Source: Treponemataceae bacterium (GTDB taxonomy: Bacteria; Spirochaetota; Spirochaetia; Treponematales; Treponemataceae). Taken from it: a stretch of 64,000 bases of DNA. How positions within the stretch are numbered: the first letter of the stretch is position 1; every line of letters begins with the position of its first letter. A program made the position numbers and the translations under genes. The notes under the pieces were generated by a model. The model ran no database searches. It was not told the origin of the DNA and worked only from the letters and a program-made list of their open reading frames with translations. This document shows, piece by piece, positions 27,550 through 38,206 of the stretch. The stretch covers positions 23,990 to 87,989 of the forward strand of contig JAKSTU010000002.1 of the NCBI GenBank assembly GCA_024402435.1, in the 5' to 3' direction.

Positions 27550-27579
27550 ATTCTAACGCACACAGAAGGAATTTGTCAG
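27550..27579 (-). promoter_or_regulatory. Promoter of the alpha-galactosidase gene
   Basis: Minus strand CTGACA (27579-27574), 18 bp, TAGAAT (27555-27550). The ATG at 27540 leaves a predicted leader of about 2-3 nt. Confidence 0.5.
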
Positions 27580-27650
27580 CCGAAAACCAAGAAAACAGTG
27601 AAGAATCAGTGTTTTTCTGCCGATATTGAAGAGATTTGGTTTAAACTGAT

Positions 27651-30600
27651 ATGAAACGTTTATTCAGGCTTATTTTGTTCTTCTCTCTGTTTCTGACAAT
27701 TGGTGCAGGTTCACTCTGCGCTTTCGGTCAGCGTGAGGACAAATATGCCGAAATAGACAGACTGATAGAAGAAAGAAATTACAATCTGGCTCTTTCAAAG
27801 CTCAAGAATGTTCTCAAGGCGAATCCTGATGACTTTGACAATGTTCAGCAGCGCATCGACAAAATAATGCTGGCTCAGGAAAACTACAGCAAACTGACGA
27901 TGAAACTTGTTCAGGCTCTGAATGATCCCTATTCTGATGACGAAGAGATTCTTGAACTTTTTGATGCGGTTGCCGGTTTTGAGCAGAATCCCAACAAAGC
28001 AATACAGAGTTTCCTTGACAAAACGGAAGGCGTTCATGAATTCTTTGCAGTCAAAAATTCATTTTCAAAAATTGTTACGGAAGCCCGTGAACTTTTTGAT
28101 CAGAAGCTTTATGCCGAGTCCATGGACAAATACTGTGAAGCCTTGGACATTTATTACGACGAATTTCTTGAAGAATCATCCTACAACCTGATCCGCGATG
28201 ACATTGTAGACGTTATGACAACTCTGCGTGGCTGGTTTGATGAATCTTATGACATGTTCACTCAGCTCTGTGCATTGGATTACACGGAACTGAATTCCGG
28301 AACCGTTGCCGAAAAAAATGCATTGGCCGCAGACTATCTGGACTTGATTCTGCAGACTGCTGAACAGACAGAACAGACCGGTCTCTGGCTTGAAAAAACT
28401 TTCCAGACTCTGAACGATGCAGGCAGAATTTCCAACATTTCCTGGCTGTCCTTTGCATACAGAACTTTGTTGGGTTCAAAGGATTTCGGAGACTTCGGAA
28501 TTGTTGACATTCTTATTGACGAATATGAAGTGGCAAGAAACAGCGTCTTTGATGCTGCTGTTGAAGGTGCGGAGACATTTCTTGCCCGTGCAGGAGAATT
28601 CAGGTCTGATTACCTGAATGATCTGATGAACGCTGCTGAATGTTTTGACGGCACTTCATATTTTTCTGCCAATGACGAATATTCCCTGCAGGGCGGTTAC
28701 CTGTGTCTTGACATGAACAATCTTGCACAGGCGGTTCTTGCAATTGATGACAATGCCCGTGTTTATGCAGGTCTTCCTCTGTCACCGGTTCTGGAATTTG
28801 ATGACACCGGCTGTCTTTTGGGCAAAGACGGTGCTGACTGTGCCGCATGGTTCGCCGACAGAGTTGCTTTCATAGAAAACACCCGCAAGCTTGTTGAAAA
28901 AGGGGAATCTGTTCTGGCGGCCGGTTCTGTCACAGATCTTCGCCGTCTTGAAAAATCCCGGACTGTGGTGGGCAAAGCCTGTGCCGTGCTCAAGACACGC
29001 TGTGACGATGCTGAAAAACTCATAGGAAATGCTGAAAGAGCATTGGTTGATTCTGTTGATGCTTTGGGCAGCAGTGCAGAAACTTTCTATGCTCAGCTTC
29101 TTGATGATTATGACGGGATTTCCAAACTTTTTGCCTCCGATACCAATTGGAACCGCTTTGCCGCAGGAACTCTCATGGCTGACAGGACACGGGAAAAAAT
29201 CCGCGAAAATGTGGACGGACTCAAGACTGTTAAAGCGGATCTGCTGAGTTACGGCGAACAGTATGCTCCTGCTGCCGAAAAAACTGATGAAGTTGCAGAA
29301 CTTCTGCTTGATCTTGATGAAAAAATCCTTGCAACCCGCGAAAAACTGTTTGCCAAGGCAGAATCTTCCAACAGGCTGATTGTTGAGATGAGCATTGCAA
29401 GTTTCAGACGCATGGCTGAAGATTGGCGAATTTATCTTGATTCCTCTTTCTCTGAACAGGAACAGGCTTTCAACGGACTGCTTCAGAAAGCAGATCTTCT
29501 CTGGAAGCAGAAAAACTTTGCAGATGCAAGTCTCTGTCTTGAAGATGCGCTTGCTTTGTTCCAATGCCCGCCGGGTGCAGTTGCCCTGAAGATGCAGGCT
29601 GTCCTGGAAGCGGTTGAATCCTTCGGAATGCTTGATTATCAGCTGGCATATCAGGAATCCTTGTGGAAAGAACTTGCGGACTGCGGGGCAGAAAATCTGC
29701 TTTCTGCTGTCAGCGGAGAAATGGCCTTTGAAAGGGCAGTGTCTCTGACGCAGGAAATAAAAGAAATAAATGAAAAAACACGTTCTCTGCAAAGGGATTT
29801 GGATTCTTTATACAGATTCTGTGATGACAGCTCTGAAAGAATCAGTGTTGCCCACTTGAGTCGAATCCTGAACACAGGCTTGTCCGTGTCATCCGGTTTC
29901 GGTTTTGCAGAAAGAGTCGCACAATATGAAGAAAAAATCTTTGCAGATGCGGCTTCCTATGCGGAACTTTATTCAGAAATCTTTATCAGAAAAGGAATTG
30001 CACTTTTGGAAGAAAAGGCAGATTCTCCTCTGATTCTGACACAGGTGGAAAATGCTGAAAAACTTTTTGCTGTTGCCGCTGATTTTGACAATCCCTGTCT
30101 TGAAGGAAAACTTGTTGCCTCAGAATTGAAAGAATTGGCTTTTGAAACAGAAGCGGCAGAAAAACTTTTCTCTGAATATGACAGTCTTCCTGTTTCTGAC
30201 GGAACTGTATCAACAAAGAGCGCTTTCTACGGCGGAACATTGGATCTGCTTTCACGGCAAAGTGCAGAACTGCTTGCTTTCTCAAACCGGAACAAAGATT
30301 TTGCTGACGGAATGCTCGGGCTGACGGACTTTGAAAATGAAGACACTCTGAATCATCCGGTTTTCGGAAGGGATGCGCAGACACTTCTTGCAGTTTACGA
30401 CAAACTTTACAATGACTCTCTTGAAAAACAGAACCGGATCAACGGGAGAATTGCAGTTCTTGTAAAAGACTTCAGCAGCAGTGTTACAGGTGTTTATTCT
30501 CCTTCGGCAAATGCTGCGGAAGAAACTGCAGAACTTGTGCCCTCTGTAGAAAACTGGGACATTTTTGCAGTACGTGCAACAGAAAGTTCATTTGCTGTTG

Positions 30601-33260
30601 AAAAAGCACTTGAAGACAAAGAACTTCTTTTACAATGGCGGAAAACTTTTGCAGAAAAACCTGATTATTATTCTGATTTGAACACAGCTGCCTCTTACGC
30701 ACTTTATTCTTTGGAATACGATTTGGAACGGCTTCTGGCTGCACAGGAACCAATTGCTGACAAAGCTTATTCATCTGCACGGCTGATTGCAGAGCGTTCC
30801 GTGGAGGAATCAAAAACTTTGGCAATCGCCTATCTTGCCAGTGTGGAAGCAGAGTTTGCCCAGCGGGAAGCAACTTACACAGCTTACATGGATGAAGGAA
30901 AAAAACTGTGGCAGAAGGGATTCTGGCCCGAAGCAACTGAAAGCATGATTCTTGCCATGCATGTTTACACTGTCGAGTCAGAAAAAATCAACGAAGTTTC
31001 AGAACAGTTCGAAAACAGGATTCGTGAATGGTGCCTTACAGAGGAAGATTTCCTGTCTTTGACCGGTTCTCTTGCTGCATATTCGGAAAATCCCGTAACA
31101 GAAAATCTCATGGCTTTGGAAACTTTGTCAAAGGCTTATGATTACTGCCATAGTTCAGATGTTTTTGTTGAATCTCTCGCTGAATACACTGATTTCTTTG
31201 CTGCTGCTGAATCGGACGAAACCCGTGTATTCGTGCGACATGTTCTGCGTACTGCAGAAAATTTTGCGGAACTGCTTGAAGACGGAAAATCAGATCTGGC
31301 ACAGAAGAGCATTTCTGCTTCAGAAATCAGTGCATCTCTTTGCATGAGAAGAAGTTTTGAATCTTTGGACAGCGAAGAATTTGAGAATGCAGAAGAATAT
31401 CTGACTTTTGCACAGAACTTCGGATCTTCTGCTGAAGAAGGACTTTATGTTCTTGGAAAAGCCCGCGCAATTGTTGCGGAAAGAATTTCCTATATCAGAA
31501 GAACTTGGGAATATGAAGGACTTGTCAGAGAAGGAGAAAACTTTTCTGCTGACAATCCGGAAGTTGTCGGCTTTGTAACCAGTTTGACGGACAGTTATCA
31601 TGCAAATGAAGAATTCAACACTTTCGGGCTGGAAATTCTTGCTGAATCTGAATATATGCTTTCTGATTCGGAAAATCATTTTGCAAAGGTTGTGGAAGCA
31701 GGCGATGTTTATGCTGCAGAAATGACAGGAACATATCTGGAACGGAAGGATAAACTTTACGGACTTATTGAAAGTTCAACCGTAAATTATTGTTCCGAAA
31801 TGCAGAATCATTTTGACGGAACTGTCAGAACCGGTTATCAGCTTGCAAACTTTGAACTGGATGCTGACTTTGTTTCCAATCCTCAGGGCACGCTTGATCT
31901 GATCGGAGAGGATTCTGTTCTCCTTGCCCAGGTTGAAAAGAACGTTATTGAACTTGAATCTGTTGTGGCCGATTATTCTGACCTGACATCCGTGTGCAGA
32001 AATCTGCTTGAGTCTGCAAAAGGCTGGAAAGCGGAATTCGCTTTGATGACGGATAAAGCTTCCAACCAGCTGCTGCTTGCAGGAAAAGCACTTAAAGAAG
32101 GAAATCTGCGTTATCAGGAAGCAAAGTCTGCTTATGACAGACAGAATTATTCCTCTGCTTTGTCGCTGATTCAGAAAGCCCGCGCAAAATACACGGAATC
32201 TCTCCTTTACAGCAATTCTGAAGCACTGCGCATTGAAACTGATGAAAAACTGAGCAGTCTTGGTGTACTTATTGCCCGCGCTGAAAACCAGAAAGTGGTC
32301 GGTGAAGTACGTACAATGAAGACAAATGCCAAAAATGAATATTACGCCGGAAACTTTGAAAATGCAGAGCGTATTCTGCTTCAGGCAAAGAACAGATGGG
32401 CTGCGACAAATGCAGAAGAAGATGCGGAAATCACGTCTCTTCTGGGAATGGTCGGTACTGCTCTTGCAATGAAGACAGGCCGCACTTTGTCCGTAACTTC
32501 TCCGTTGTATTCCGAAGTCAGCCAGATGCTGAGCATTGCAAACCAGTTCTTCCTCCGCGGCAAGAAAATGTCCGGCGGCACTTTGACCGATGATGCAAGA
32601 GACGCGCTGATGGCAGCAAAAGAGAAGATTCAGGCCGTACAGGTCGTATTCCCGTTGAATCAGGAAGCAAGCCTTATGTCCTTGCGCATTGAGCAGCTGC
32701 TGAACCCTGAAAACTTTGCCGTGTATTTTGCAAAGCGGGCCGAAGAAGCAATGTCCGCATGGCCCGAAGCCGTTGTTAAGCAGACTGTTTATGTTGATCT
32801 GATTGACCTTTATGAAATCAACCCCGATTATCCCGGATTGGGCAAATTCATAGAAAATGCTGAAATTGAACTGGGCATTCGTGTTGTGCCGCCTGATACT
32901 ACAGCAATTGAAGAATCCAAAACTCTTTACAGACAGGCACTTGCACTGTTCAATGCAAACAGCCGGGATGAAATTGCCCTCAGAAACGCTCTTGCAAGAA
33001 CTGACGAAGCTTTGACCAAAAACCCGGACAACGAAGATGCACAGATTCTGAAAGACAGAATCAACATTGCAATGGGCGGAACGGGAACAATTGTCCTGCC
33101 GACTGAAGCAGAAATGCAGTATCAGAAAGCTCTTCAGGAACTGCAGAAAGGAAACATCGTTCAGGCGGCGGCAATCGTAACAAAACTGATGCAGAACGAA
33201 ACTTACCGCAAATCGGTAAAACTTATTGACTTGAAGAAGAAGGTGGACGCGCTGTTATGA
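27651..33260 (+). CDS. Giant exported alpha-helical repeat (TPR-like) protein
   Basis: 1869 aa. An N-terminal signal peptide (RLFRLILFFSLFLTIGAGSLCAFG) is followed by a TPR-like unit (IDRLIEERNYNLALSKLKNVLKANPDDFDNV), then over 1700 residues of almost continuous predicted helix. Further repeat-like units occur near the C terminus (GKALKEGNLRYQEAKSAYDRQNYSSALSLIQKA; MQYQKALQELQKGNIVQAAAIVTKLMQ). There is no membrane segment after the signal, so it is probably periplasmic and scaffold-like. It overlaps the phosphatase gene downstream by 4 bp, so the two products are probably made together and may interact. I do not recognise a named family, and no function is assigned. Confidence 0.85.
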   Translation: MKRLFRLILFFSLFLTIGAGSLCAFGQREDKYAEIDRLIEERNYNLALSKLKNVLKANPDDFDNVQQRIDKIMLAQENYSKLTMKLVQALNDPYSDDEEILELFDAVAGFEQNPNKAIQSFLDKTEGVHEFFAVKNSFSKIVTEARELFDQKLYAESMDKYCEALDIYYDEFLEESSYNLIRDDIVDVMTTLRGWFDESYDMFTQLCALDYTELNSGTVAEKNALAADYLDLILQTAEQTEQTGLWLEKTFQTLNDAGRISNISWLSFAYRTLLGSKDFGDFGIVDILIDEYEVARNSVFDAAVEGAETFLARAGEFRSDYLNDLMNAAECFDGTSYFSANDEYSLQGGYLCLDMNNLAQAVLAIDDNARVYAGLPLSPVLEFDDTGCLLGKDGADCAAWFADRVAFIENTRKLVEKGESVLAAGSVTDLRRLEKSRTVVGKACAVLKTRCDDAEKLIGNAERALVDSVDALGSSAETFYAQLLDDYDGISKLFASDTNWNRFAAGTLMADRTREKIRENVDGLKTVKADLLSYGEQYAPAAEKTDEVAELLLDLDEKILATREKLFAKAESSNRLIVEMSIASFRRMAEDWRIYLDSSFSEQEQAFNGLLQKADLLWKQKNFADASLCLEDALALFQCPPGAVALKMQAVLEAVESFGMLDYQLAYQESLWKELADCGAENLLSAVSGEMAFERAVSLTQEIKEINEKTRSLQRDLDSLYRFCDDSSERISVAHLSRILNTGLSVSSGFGFAERVAQYEEKIFADAASYAELYSEIFIRKGIALLEEKADSPLILTQVENAEKLFAVAADFDNPCLEGKLVASELKELAFETEAAEKLFSEYDSLPVSDGTVSTKSAFYGGTLDLLSRQSAELLAFSNRNKDFADGMLGLTDFENEDTLNHPVFGRDAQTLLAVYDKLYNDSLEKQNRINGRIAVLVKDFSSSVTGVYSPSANAAEETAELVPSVENWDIFAVRATESSFAVEKALEDKELLLQWRKTFAEKPDYYSDLNTAASYALYSLEYDLERLLAAQEPIADKAYSSARLIAERSVEESKTLAIAYLASVEAEFAQREATYTAYMDEGKKLWQKGFWPEATESMILAMHVYTVESEKINEVSEQFENRIREWCLTEEDFLSLTGSLAAYSENPVTENLMALETLSKAYDYCHSSDVFVESLAEYTDFFAAAESDETRVFVRHVLRTAENFAELLEDGKSDLAQKSISASEISASLCMRRSFESLDSEEFENAEEYLTFAQNFGSSAEEGLYVLGKARAIVAERISYIRRTWEYEGLVREGENFSADNPEVVGFVTSLTDSYHANEEFNTFGLEILAESEYMLSDSENHFAKVVEAGDVYAAEMTGTYLERKDKLYGLIESSTVNYCSEMQNHFDGTVRTGYQLANFELDADFVSNPQGTLDLIGEDSVLLAQVEKNVIELESVVADYSDLTSVCRNLLESAKGWKAEFALMTDKASNQLLLAGKALKEGNLRYQEAKSAYDRQNYSSALSLIQKARAKYTESLLYSNSEALRIETDEKLSSLGVLIARAENQKVVGEVRTMKTNAKNEYYAGNFENAERILLQAKNRWAATNAEEDAEITSLLGMVGTALAMKTGRTLSVTSPLYSEVSQMLSIANQFFLRGKKMSGGTLTDDARDALMAAKEKIQAVQVVFPLNQEASLMSLRIEQLLNPENFAVYFAKRAEEAMSAWPEAVVKQTVYVDLIDLYEINPDYPGLGKFIENAEIELGIRVVPPDTTAIEESKTLYRQALALFNANSRDEIALRNALARTDEALTKNPDNEDAQILKDRINIAMGGTGTIVLPTEAEMQYQKALQELQKGNIVQAAAIVTKLMQNETYRKSVKLIDLKKKVDALL

Positions 33261-36200
33261 CAAAGAAACGCCTTTTTGCATTTGCATTCGCATTGATTTG
33301 CGCAACAGCGCTGCTTTCTGCACAAAGCGGGCTGAGTTTTGATGAAATGTATTGGGAACATCCTTCTGTTGTTTCCACGGGAGACGGACGTTTCCCGCAG
33401 ACTGCAACAAAACCGGCCACCACTTATGTGCCGCCGCCGGAAGAAATTGTGCTTCCTGATGAAAACCTGCTTCTTGAAGGCATTGAAGCTCCGTTGGATC
33501 ATTCCGATTGCTCCGGAAGTGTAACCGACCGACTTGCTTCTGATTATGCAGCTTTTCTCGGTTCTGACTTTCCCGATTTTTTCATTGAAAGCCTTGAACT
33601 GTGGGAAGCAGAAAACCCGCTTGCTGCGGAAGAAAGCCCGATAATTGCGGACAAAGAAAAAGAAATCATTCCGGTTTGCAAAGATGCTGTAATTTGGGAA
33701 GAAATTGAAGTCAAAGAAGGGGGAGGCCAGGTCTGGCTTTCCGGTATTCTTTACAGCGATGAATCCGGCGTGGAAAGAAAACTTGATCGTTTTGCGGGGC
33801 CTTTTCCCTATGCCGGCGAAGTTCCGCGGCTTTTTTCCTGTGCTTTGAGCCATGAAGGAATTCTGGCTGTTGCCGCACTCACTGACGTAAGACAGATGGA
33901 AGTCTTCACCATTACTGACTTCGGTGGAAACATTACAAGAACCCCGTTGAACCAGAACGGCTATTCCCTTGTTGCCCCGCGAATTTTCCCTGCTTCTGAC
34001 GGATCATTCATGCTTTTTGCAACTCAGGGACAGAACGAAACATTTTCGATTTACTGTTCCCAGTCGGACAATGGCTTTGAATGGACTGATTTTTCTGAAT
34101 TCTCCGCATCTGTCGGACTCCAGAATCCTTTTGTGCCGACTCTTCTTGCAACTGACTGGGGCGATTACGTTGTGTTCCAAAGTTCATTCCTGTCCGGCGA
34201 CCGTTATTCTTTCCAGCTGTACGGAACCCTCAAGGACAAAGAAACAGGTGAGTGGTCTGAGCCTTTGCTTCTTACTGCCAACTCTGCGGACTTTACGGAT
34301 TATGACAACCAGAATGCAGTTGCCGGTGTCTGTGACGGACTGATTTATCTTGCCTGGGAACGGAGCGATCTGTCTTCCCGGCCCCAGATTTACGCCTGCG
34401 CAATTGATCCGGAAACTGCGGGAATTGTGACAGGTCCAAGCCGTGTTTCTGTCGGCGACGGCGCAGAAAACTCGCCTTTTTTCGTCAATCTTATGGGAAC
34501 GCCTACGGTTTTCTGGTCAGACAACCGAAGCGGAATCAGTTCTCTATATTTCGCAGGCTTCAACGGCTTTTTCTGGGATGAAAACTCCTGGGATTATGAA
34601 AGCGATAATCTGCTTTTTCCGAAACTTTCAGCTGTCTCGGAAGATTCATTCTCCCTTGTGTGGCAGGAGCCTGCAGGAAAGCAGTATGCAATCAAGCGGA
34701 TTACACCGGACAGGACAGTGGCAGCTCCTTCTGTCAAAGCATATTCCTTCAGAGTGGGACGGCGTTATGCAACTGCAAAAGCCCAGTTCTCAGTTTCTCT
34801 GCCGGAAGACTCGTCTTTTGTAATGGGATACTCATACTCCTGGTCAAAAGATCCTGAAGTTGAACCAAGTTATTCAGAATTGGACATTGTTACAGATTCC
34901 CTGTGCACAGTTTATCCTACGTCAGACGGAACCTGGTACTTCAAGGCCCGCGCATTGGATTATGCCGGCAACTGGTCTTTGTGTGAAAGCGTACCTTATG
35001 TTTATGACATAACGCCTCCTCCGGCCCCTGTCATTACATTGCCGCCTTTTGACGATTACGGATTCCTTACATCCAATACCTTTGACATGTCATGGTATGT
35101 GCCTGTCAGAAACGGTGACGTCAATGACGTAGTGGGATACACGTACAATTTGGAATACATGGGCGTAACAGCCCGGTCTGTGGTGGACAGGGAATATCTT
35201 GATTCCCAGCGGTGGGGACTTCCTGAAAAACTGCCTGCTTTTGTTGTAAGCGGATCCAGAATGATTAATTACGAAAACCGGGATGACGGTGTTTATGCTT
35301 TCTCCGTGTCTGCAATTGACAGTGCCGGAAACATCGGACCCCGTTCCATAAAATACTTTGCACTAAACAAATACATTCCTTATACATCGATTTATGCACT
35401 TTCTGTGGACATAGACCAGTTCGGAATAATCAGCATAGGCATAAGCGGACGCGGATTCACCACGGACGGAAACGTAGAAGCCGTATACGTTCATCCTGCA
35501 GGACAGCCTTATGAAAGCGGCGTTCCTGTAGAATTCACCATTGAATCGGACAAGATTATTTCCGGAATTACTGTTGCCGGCCTGTTCCGCGGTGATTATG
35601 CGGTTACTCTTGTTCATCCTGCACGCGGTCCTTATGAATCGGTACAGACTTTCTACACCGATGAATACGGAACAGTCAAAATGGGAGATTATACACAGGT
35701 CTATGAACCCAAATCCCTTGAACTGGTTTCGAACGAAGACTTTATTATCCAGCTTTACAAGATTCTTATTTCTCTTGCCGTTCTGTGCGTGGTTATCGGG
35801 GTGTTCTCGGTCATCAAAGCCACGGTCAATTCTGCAAGAGATGTCCGTTCAGTAAACAAACAGGTAAAAGCACTTATCCAAGGAGAGACTATGCCTTCAA
35901 TCATAAGAGAAAACAAACGGGATTCAAGACAGAAAGGATTGAGCTTCAAATACAGGCTCGCATTCTTTACCTCAATTCTGGTTCTTGGCGTTGTACTTTC
36001 AGTTTCTTTGACACTGGGATTCGTTTCCTTCAGAAACCAGCAGCAGATGCTGACTCAGGCTCTTAAAGAACGTGTTGATGTAATGCTTGAAAGCCTTGCT
36101 TCCGGTGCAAAAGCTTACCTTCCCACTCACAACACTCTTGAACTGAGTCTTCTGCCGAATCAGACGGAGAACCAGTCAGACATTGAATTCGCTTCAATCA

Positions 36201-38092
36201 TCGCTTTGAGCGAAGATGCTTCAAATACAGGAATCAACTGTGTCTGGGCCAGCAACGACCCTGAAATCATGGACATAATCGATACGCCGGAACTGGCTTA
36301 CGGAACTTCCCGCGCTGTTTCAGACCGGTATCTTGAAGTTGCTGAAAGATGCGTTGCCCTTAACAACAGCGGTACGGAAGAAATCCGTGAACTTGCCCGT
36401 AATATTTCAGAACTGAACTTGGAAGGTGTTTCTCTTGCCCTCAGTGATGATGAAGAATCTCAGGCCAGATTTGAAGAAATACAGATTATTACTACAGCAC
36501 TTCAGAGCAGGCTGAATACTGAACTTTCTGATCTTGCCAACAGCGGTACAGGTTCAATTCCTGAGTTCCCCCTGGATTCAATTGACGAAGAAAACAGTCA
36601 CTATCTTTTCTATAAACCTGTAGTTTTCAGACAGGGTTCTGATCAGATTTTTGTTCGCGGTGCAGTTCTGCTTCAGGTTTCTACGGAACAGATGCAGATT
36701 GTGGTAAACGAAACACGCAATCAGGTAATTCAGACAGCAGTTCTTATTTCTCTTATTTCAATGATCATCGGAATTTTCGGTTCTCTTGCAATGGCTTCAT
36801 ACATTATTGTTCCTGTGCGCAAACTTGCAAAACATGTGGAAATGATCCGTGATACGGAAGACAAGGAAAAACTAGCCGGACGCAATATTGAGATCAAATC
36901 ACGCGACGAAATCGGTATGCTGGGTGACTCTGTGAATGAAATGACCAGCGGACTTGTAAAGGCTGCCGCTGCTGCAAAGGATCTTACAGTCGGAAAGGAA
37001 CTGCAGAAAATGTTCATTCCTCTTGAAACAGACCGTTCCGGCCGCAAACTTACTACAGGTTCAATGGATGACAAAAAGGCGCAGGTTTTCGGTTATTACG
37101 AAGGTGCAAAAGGTGTTTCCGGTGACTATTTTGACTGTCTTAAACTTGATGACAAGCATTACGCACTGATCAAGTGCGACGTTTCCGGTAAAGGTGTGCC
37201 TGCTGCCCTTATCATGGTTGAAGTTGCAACACTGTTCCTGAATTACTTCAAAGACTGGAGCTACAGCAAGGACGGCTACAATCTCGGCCCTGTGGTGTCT
37301 CAGATCAATGATCTGATAGAAAGCCGCGGTTTCAAAGGGCGTTTTGCAGCGTTTACTCTCTGCATTTACAATTCTGACAACGGTGATCTTTATTTCTGTA
37401 ATGCAGGTGACAAGCTTATACACATTTATGATGCGGCTGAAGGCAAAAAGAAAACCATAACATTGCAGGAAACCGCCGCCGCCGGTGTATTCCCTTCATT
37501 CATTGTGGATTCAAAGGGCGGCTTCCAGGTGACAAAGCTTCATCTTAATCCGGGGGACGTGCTTTTCCTTTACACTGACGGTATTGAAGAAGCAAAGCGC
37601 ATGTTCCGTGACAAGCATTTCAACGTGATTTCATGCCAGGAACCGGGTCTTGCAGAAGGCGAAGTTCACGGAATGCATCTTGTGGGCCAGGACAACGAAG
37701 AAATGTCTCCTGAACGCGTTGATGCAATCATCGAAGCTGTGTTCAGCCGCGGTGTCTACAAACTTGAAAAATACCACAACCCGATTGACGGTGAAACTCT
37801 GGAATTTGATTTCTCACGCTGTTCCGGCACTGCAGAAGATGCTGTCATGGCACTGGTTTCCGTAGAAAAGGTTTTCCGTATGTACAAGACTCCTGATGTT
37901 CAGCCCAAGGACAAAATCCTTGTTGATTCAAAAATCGACGCATTCCTGAACAGATGCTTTGTCCAGTACAACGACTATTGTGCTTATCGTGAAGATCATC
38001 CTGATTATCCTGAATACAAGTATTACACACGTGTAAAAGAGGATTCTCAGTACGACGACCTTACGCTGGTTGCCCTCAAGCGGAAGGTCTGA
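33257..38092 (+). CDS. Transmembrane SpoIIE/PP2C-type phosphatase with exported propeller-like sensor
   Basis: 1611 aa. Signal peptide 1-22; a large exported beta-rich region with propeller-like repeats (about 150-500, for example FWSDNRSGISSLYFAGF) and a fibronectin-like stretch starting DITPPPAPVITLP; a membrane helix at about 836-853, a second at about 900-925, an extracytoplasmic loop, a third at about 1160-1187 running into HAMP (VPVRKLAKHVEMI), then a SpoIIE/RsbU phosphatase domain from about 1240 (GVSGDYFDCLKLDD; KCDVSGKGVPAALIMVEV; LFLYTDGIEEAKRMF). Such phosphatases dephosphorylate anti-sigma-factor antagonists in partner-switch pathways. It is coupled to the giant repeat-protein gene upstream. 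The input signal and target are unknown. Confidence 0.88.
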   Translation: MTKKRLFAFAFALICATALLSAQSGLSFDEMYWEHPSVVSTGDGRFPQTATKPATTYVPPPEEIVLPDENLLLEGIEAPLDHSDCSGSVTDRLASDYAAFLGSDFPDFFIESLELWEAENPLAAEESPIIADKEKEIIPVCKDAVIWEEIEVKEGGGQVWLSGILYSDESGVERKLDRFAGPFPYAGEVPRLFSCALSHEGILAVAALTDVRQMEVFTITDFGGNITRTPLNQNGYSLVAPRIFPASDGSFMLFATQGQNETFSIYCSQSDNGFEWTDFSEFSASVGLQNPFVPTLLATDWGDYVVFQSSFLSGDRYSFQLYGTLKDKETGEWSEPLLLTANSADFTDYDNQNAVAGVCDGLIYLAWERSDLSSRPQIYACAIDPETAGIVTGPSRVSVGDGAENSPFFVNLMGTPTVFWSDNRSGISSLYFAGFNGFFWDENSWDYESDNLLFPKLSAVSEDSFSLVWQEPAGKQYAIKRITPDRTVAAPSVKAYSFRVGRRYATAKAQFSVSLPEDSSFVMGYSYSWSKDPEVEPSYSELDIVTDSLCTVYPTSDGTWYFKARALDYAGNWSLCESVPYVYDITPPPAPVITLPPFDDYGFLTSNTFDMSWYVPVRNGDVNDVVGYTYNLEYMGVTARSVVDREYLDSQRWGLPEKLPAFVVSGSRMINYENRDDGVYAFSVSAIDSAGNIGPRSIKYFALNKYIPYTSIYALSVDIDQFGIISIGISGRGFTTDGNVEAVYVHPAGQPYESGVPVEFTIESDKIISGITVAGLFRGDYAVTLVHPARGPYESVQTFYTDEYGTVKMGDYTQVYEPKSLELVSNEDFIIQLYKILISLAVLCVVIGVFSVIKATVNSARDVRSVNKQVKALIQGETMPSIIRENKRDSRQKGLSFKYRLAFFTSILVLGVVLSVSLTLGFVSFRNQQQMLTQALKERVDVMLESLASGAKAYLPTHNTLELSLLPNQTENQSDIEFASIIALSEDASNTGINCVWASNDPEIMDIIDTPELAYGTSRAVSDRYLEVAERCVALNNSGTEEIRELARNISELNLEGVSLALSDDEESQARFEEIQIITTALQSRLNTELSDLANSGTGSIPEFPLDSIDEENSHYLFYKPVVFRQGSDQIFVRGAVLLQVSTEQMQIVVNETRNQVIQTAVLISLISMIIGIFGSLAMASYIIVPVRKLAKHVEMIRDTEDKEKLAGRNIEIKSRDEIGMLGDSVNEMTSGLVKAAAAAKDLTVGKELQKMFIPLETDRSGRKLTTGSMDDKKAQVFGYYEGAKGVSGDYFDCLKLDDKHYALIKCDVSGKGVPAALIMVEVATLFLNYFKDWSYSKDGYNLGPVVSQINDLIESRGFKGRFAAFTLCIYNSDNGDLYFCNAGDKLIHIYDAAEGKKKTITLQETAAAGVFPSFIVDSKGGFQVTKLHLNPGDVLFLYTDGIEEAKRMFRDKHFNVISCQEPGLAEGEVHGMHLVGQDNEEMSPERVDAIIEAVFSRGVYKLEKYHNPIDGETLEFDFSRCSGTAEDAVMALVSVEKVFRMYKTPDVQPKDKILVDSKIDAFLNRCFVQYNDYCAYREDHPDYPEYKYYTRVKEDSQYDDLTLVALKRKV

Positions 38093-38145
38093 CGGTCATT
38101 GCGGCATTATCCATGAAAGGATTCTGTGCAATTCAGTTCATAGGA

Positions 38146-38174
38146 TTGAGAAAAAATCCATAAAAGGATATATT
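38146..38174 (+). promoter_or_regulatory. Promoter of gltX
   Basis: TTGAGA (38146-38151), 17 bp, TATATT (38169-38174). The predicted leader is about 26 nt and includes GAGG before ATG 38207, in contrast to the leaderless genes in this window. Confidence 0.65.
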
Positions 38175-38206
38175 CATTTAACTAATTGTTTTTTTTGAGG
38201 TAACTT

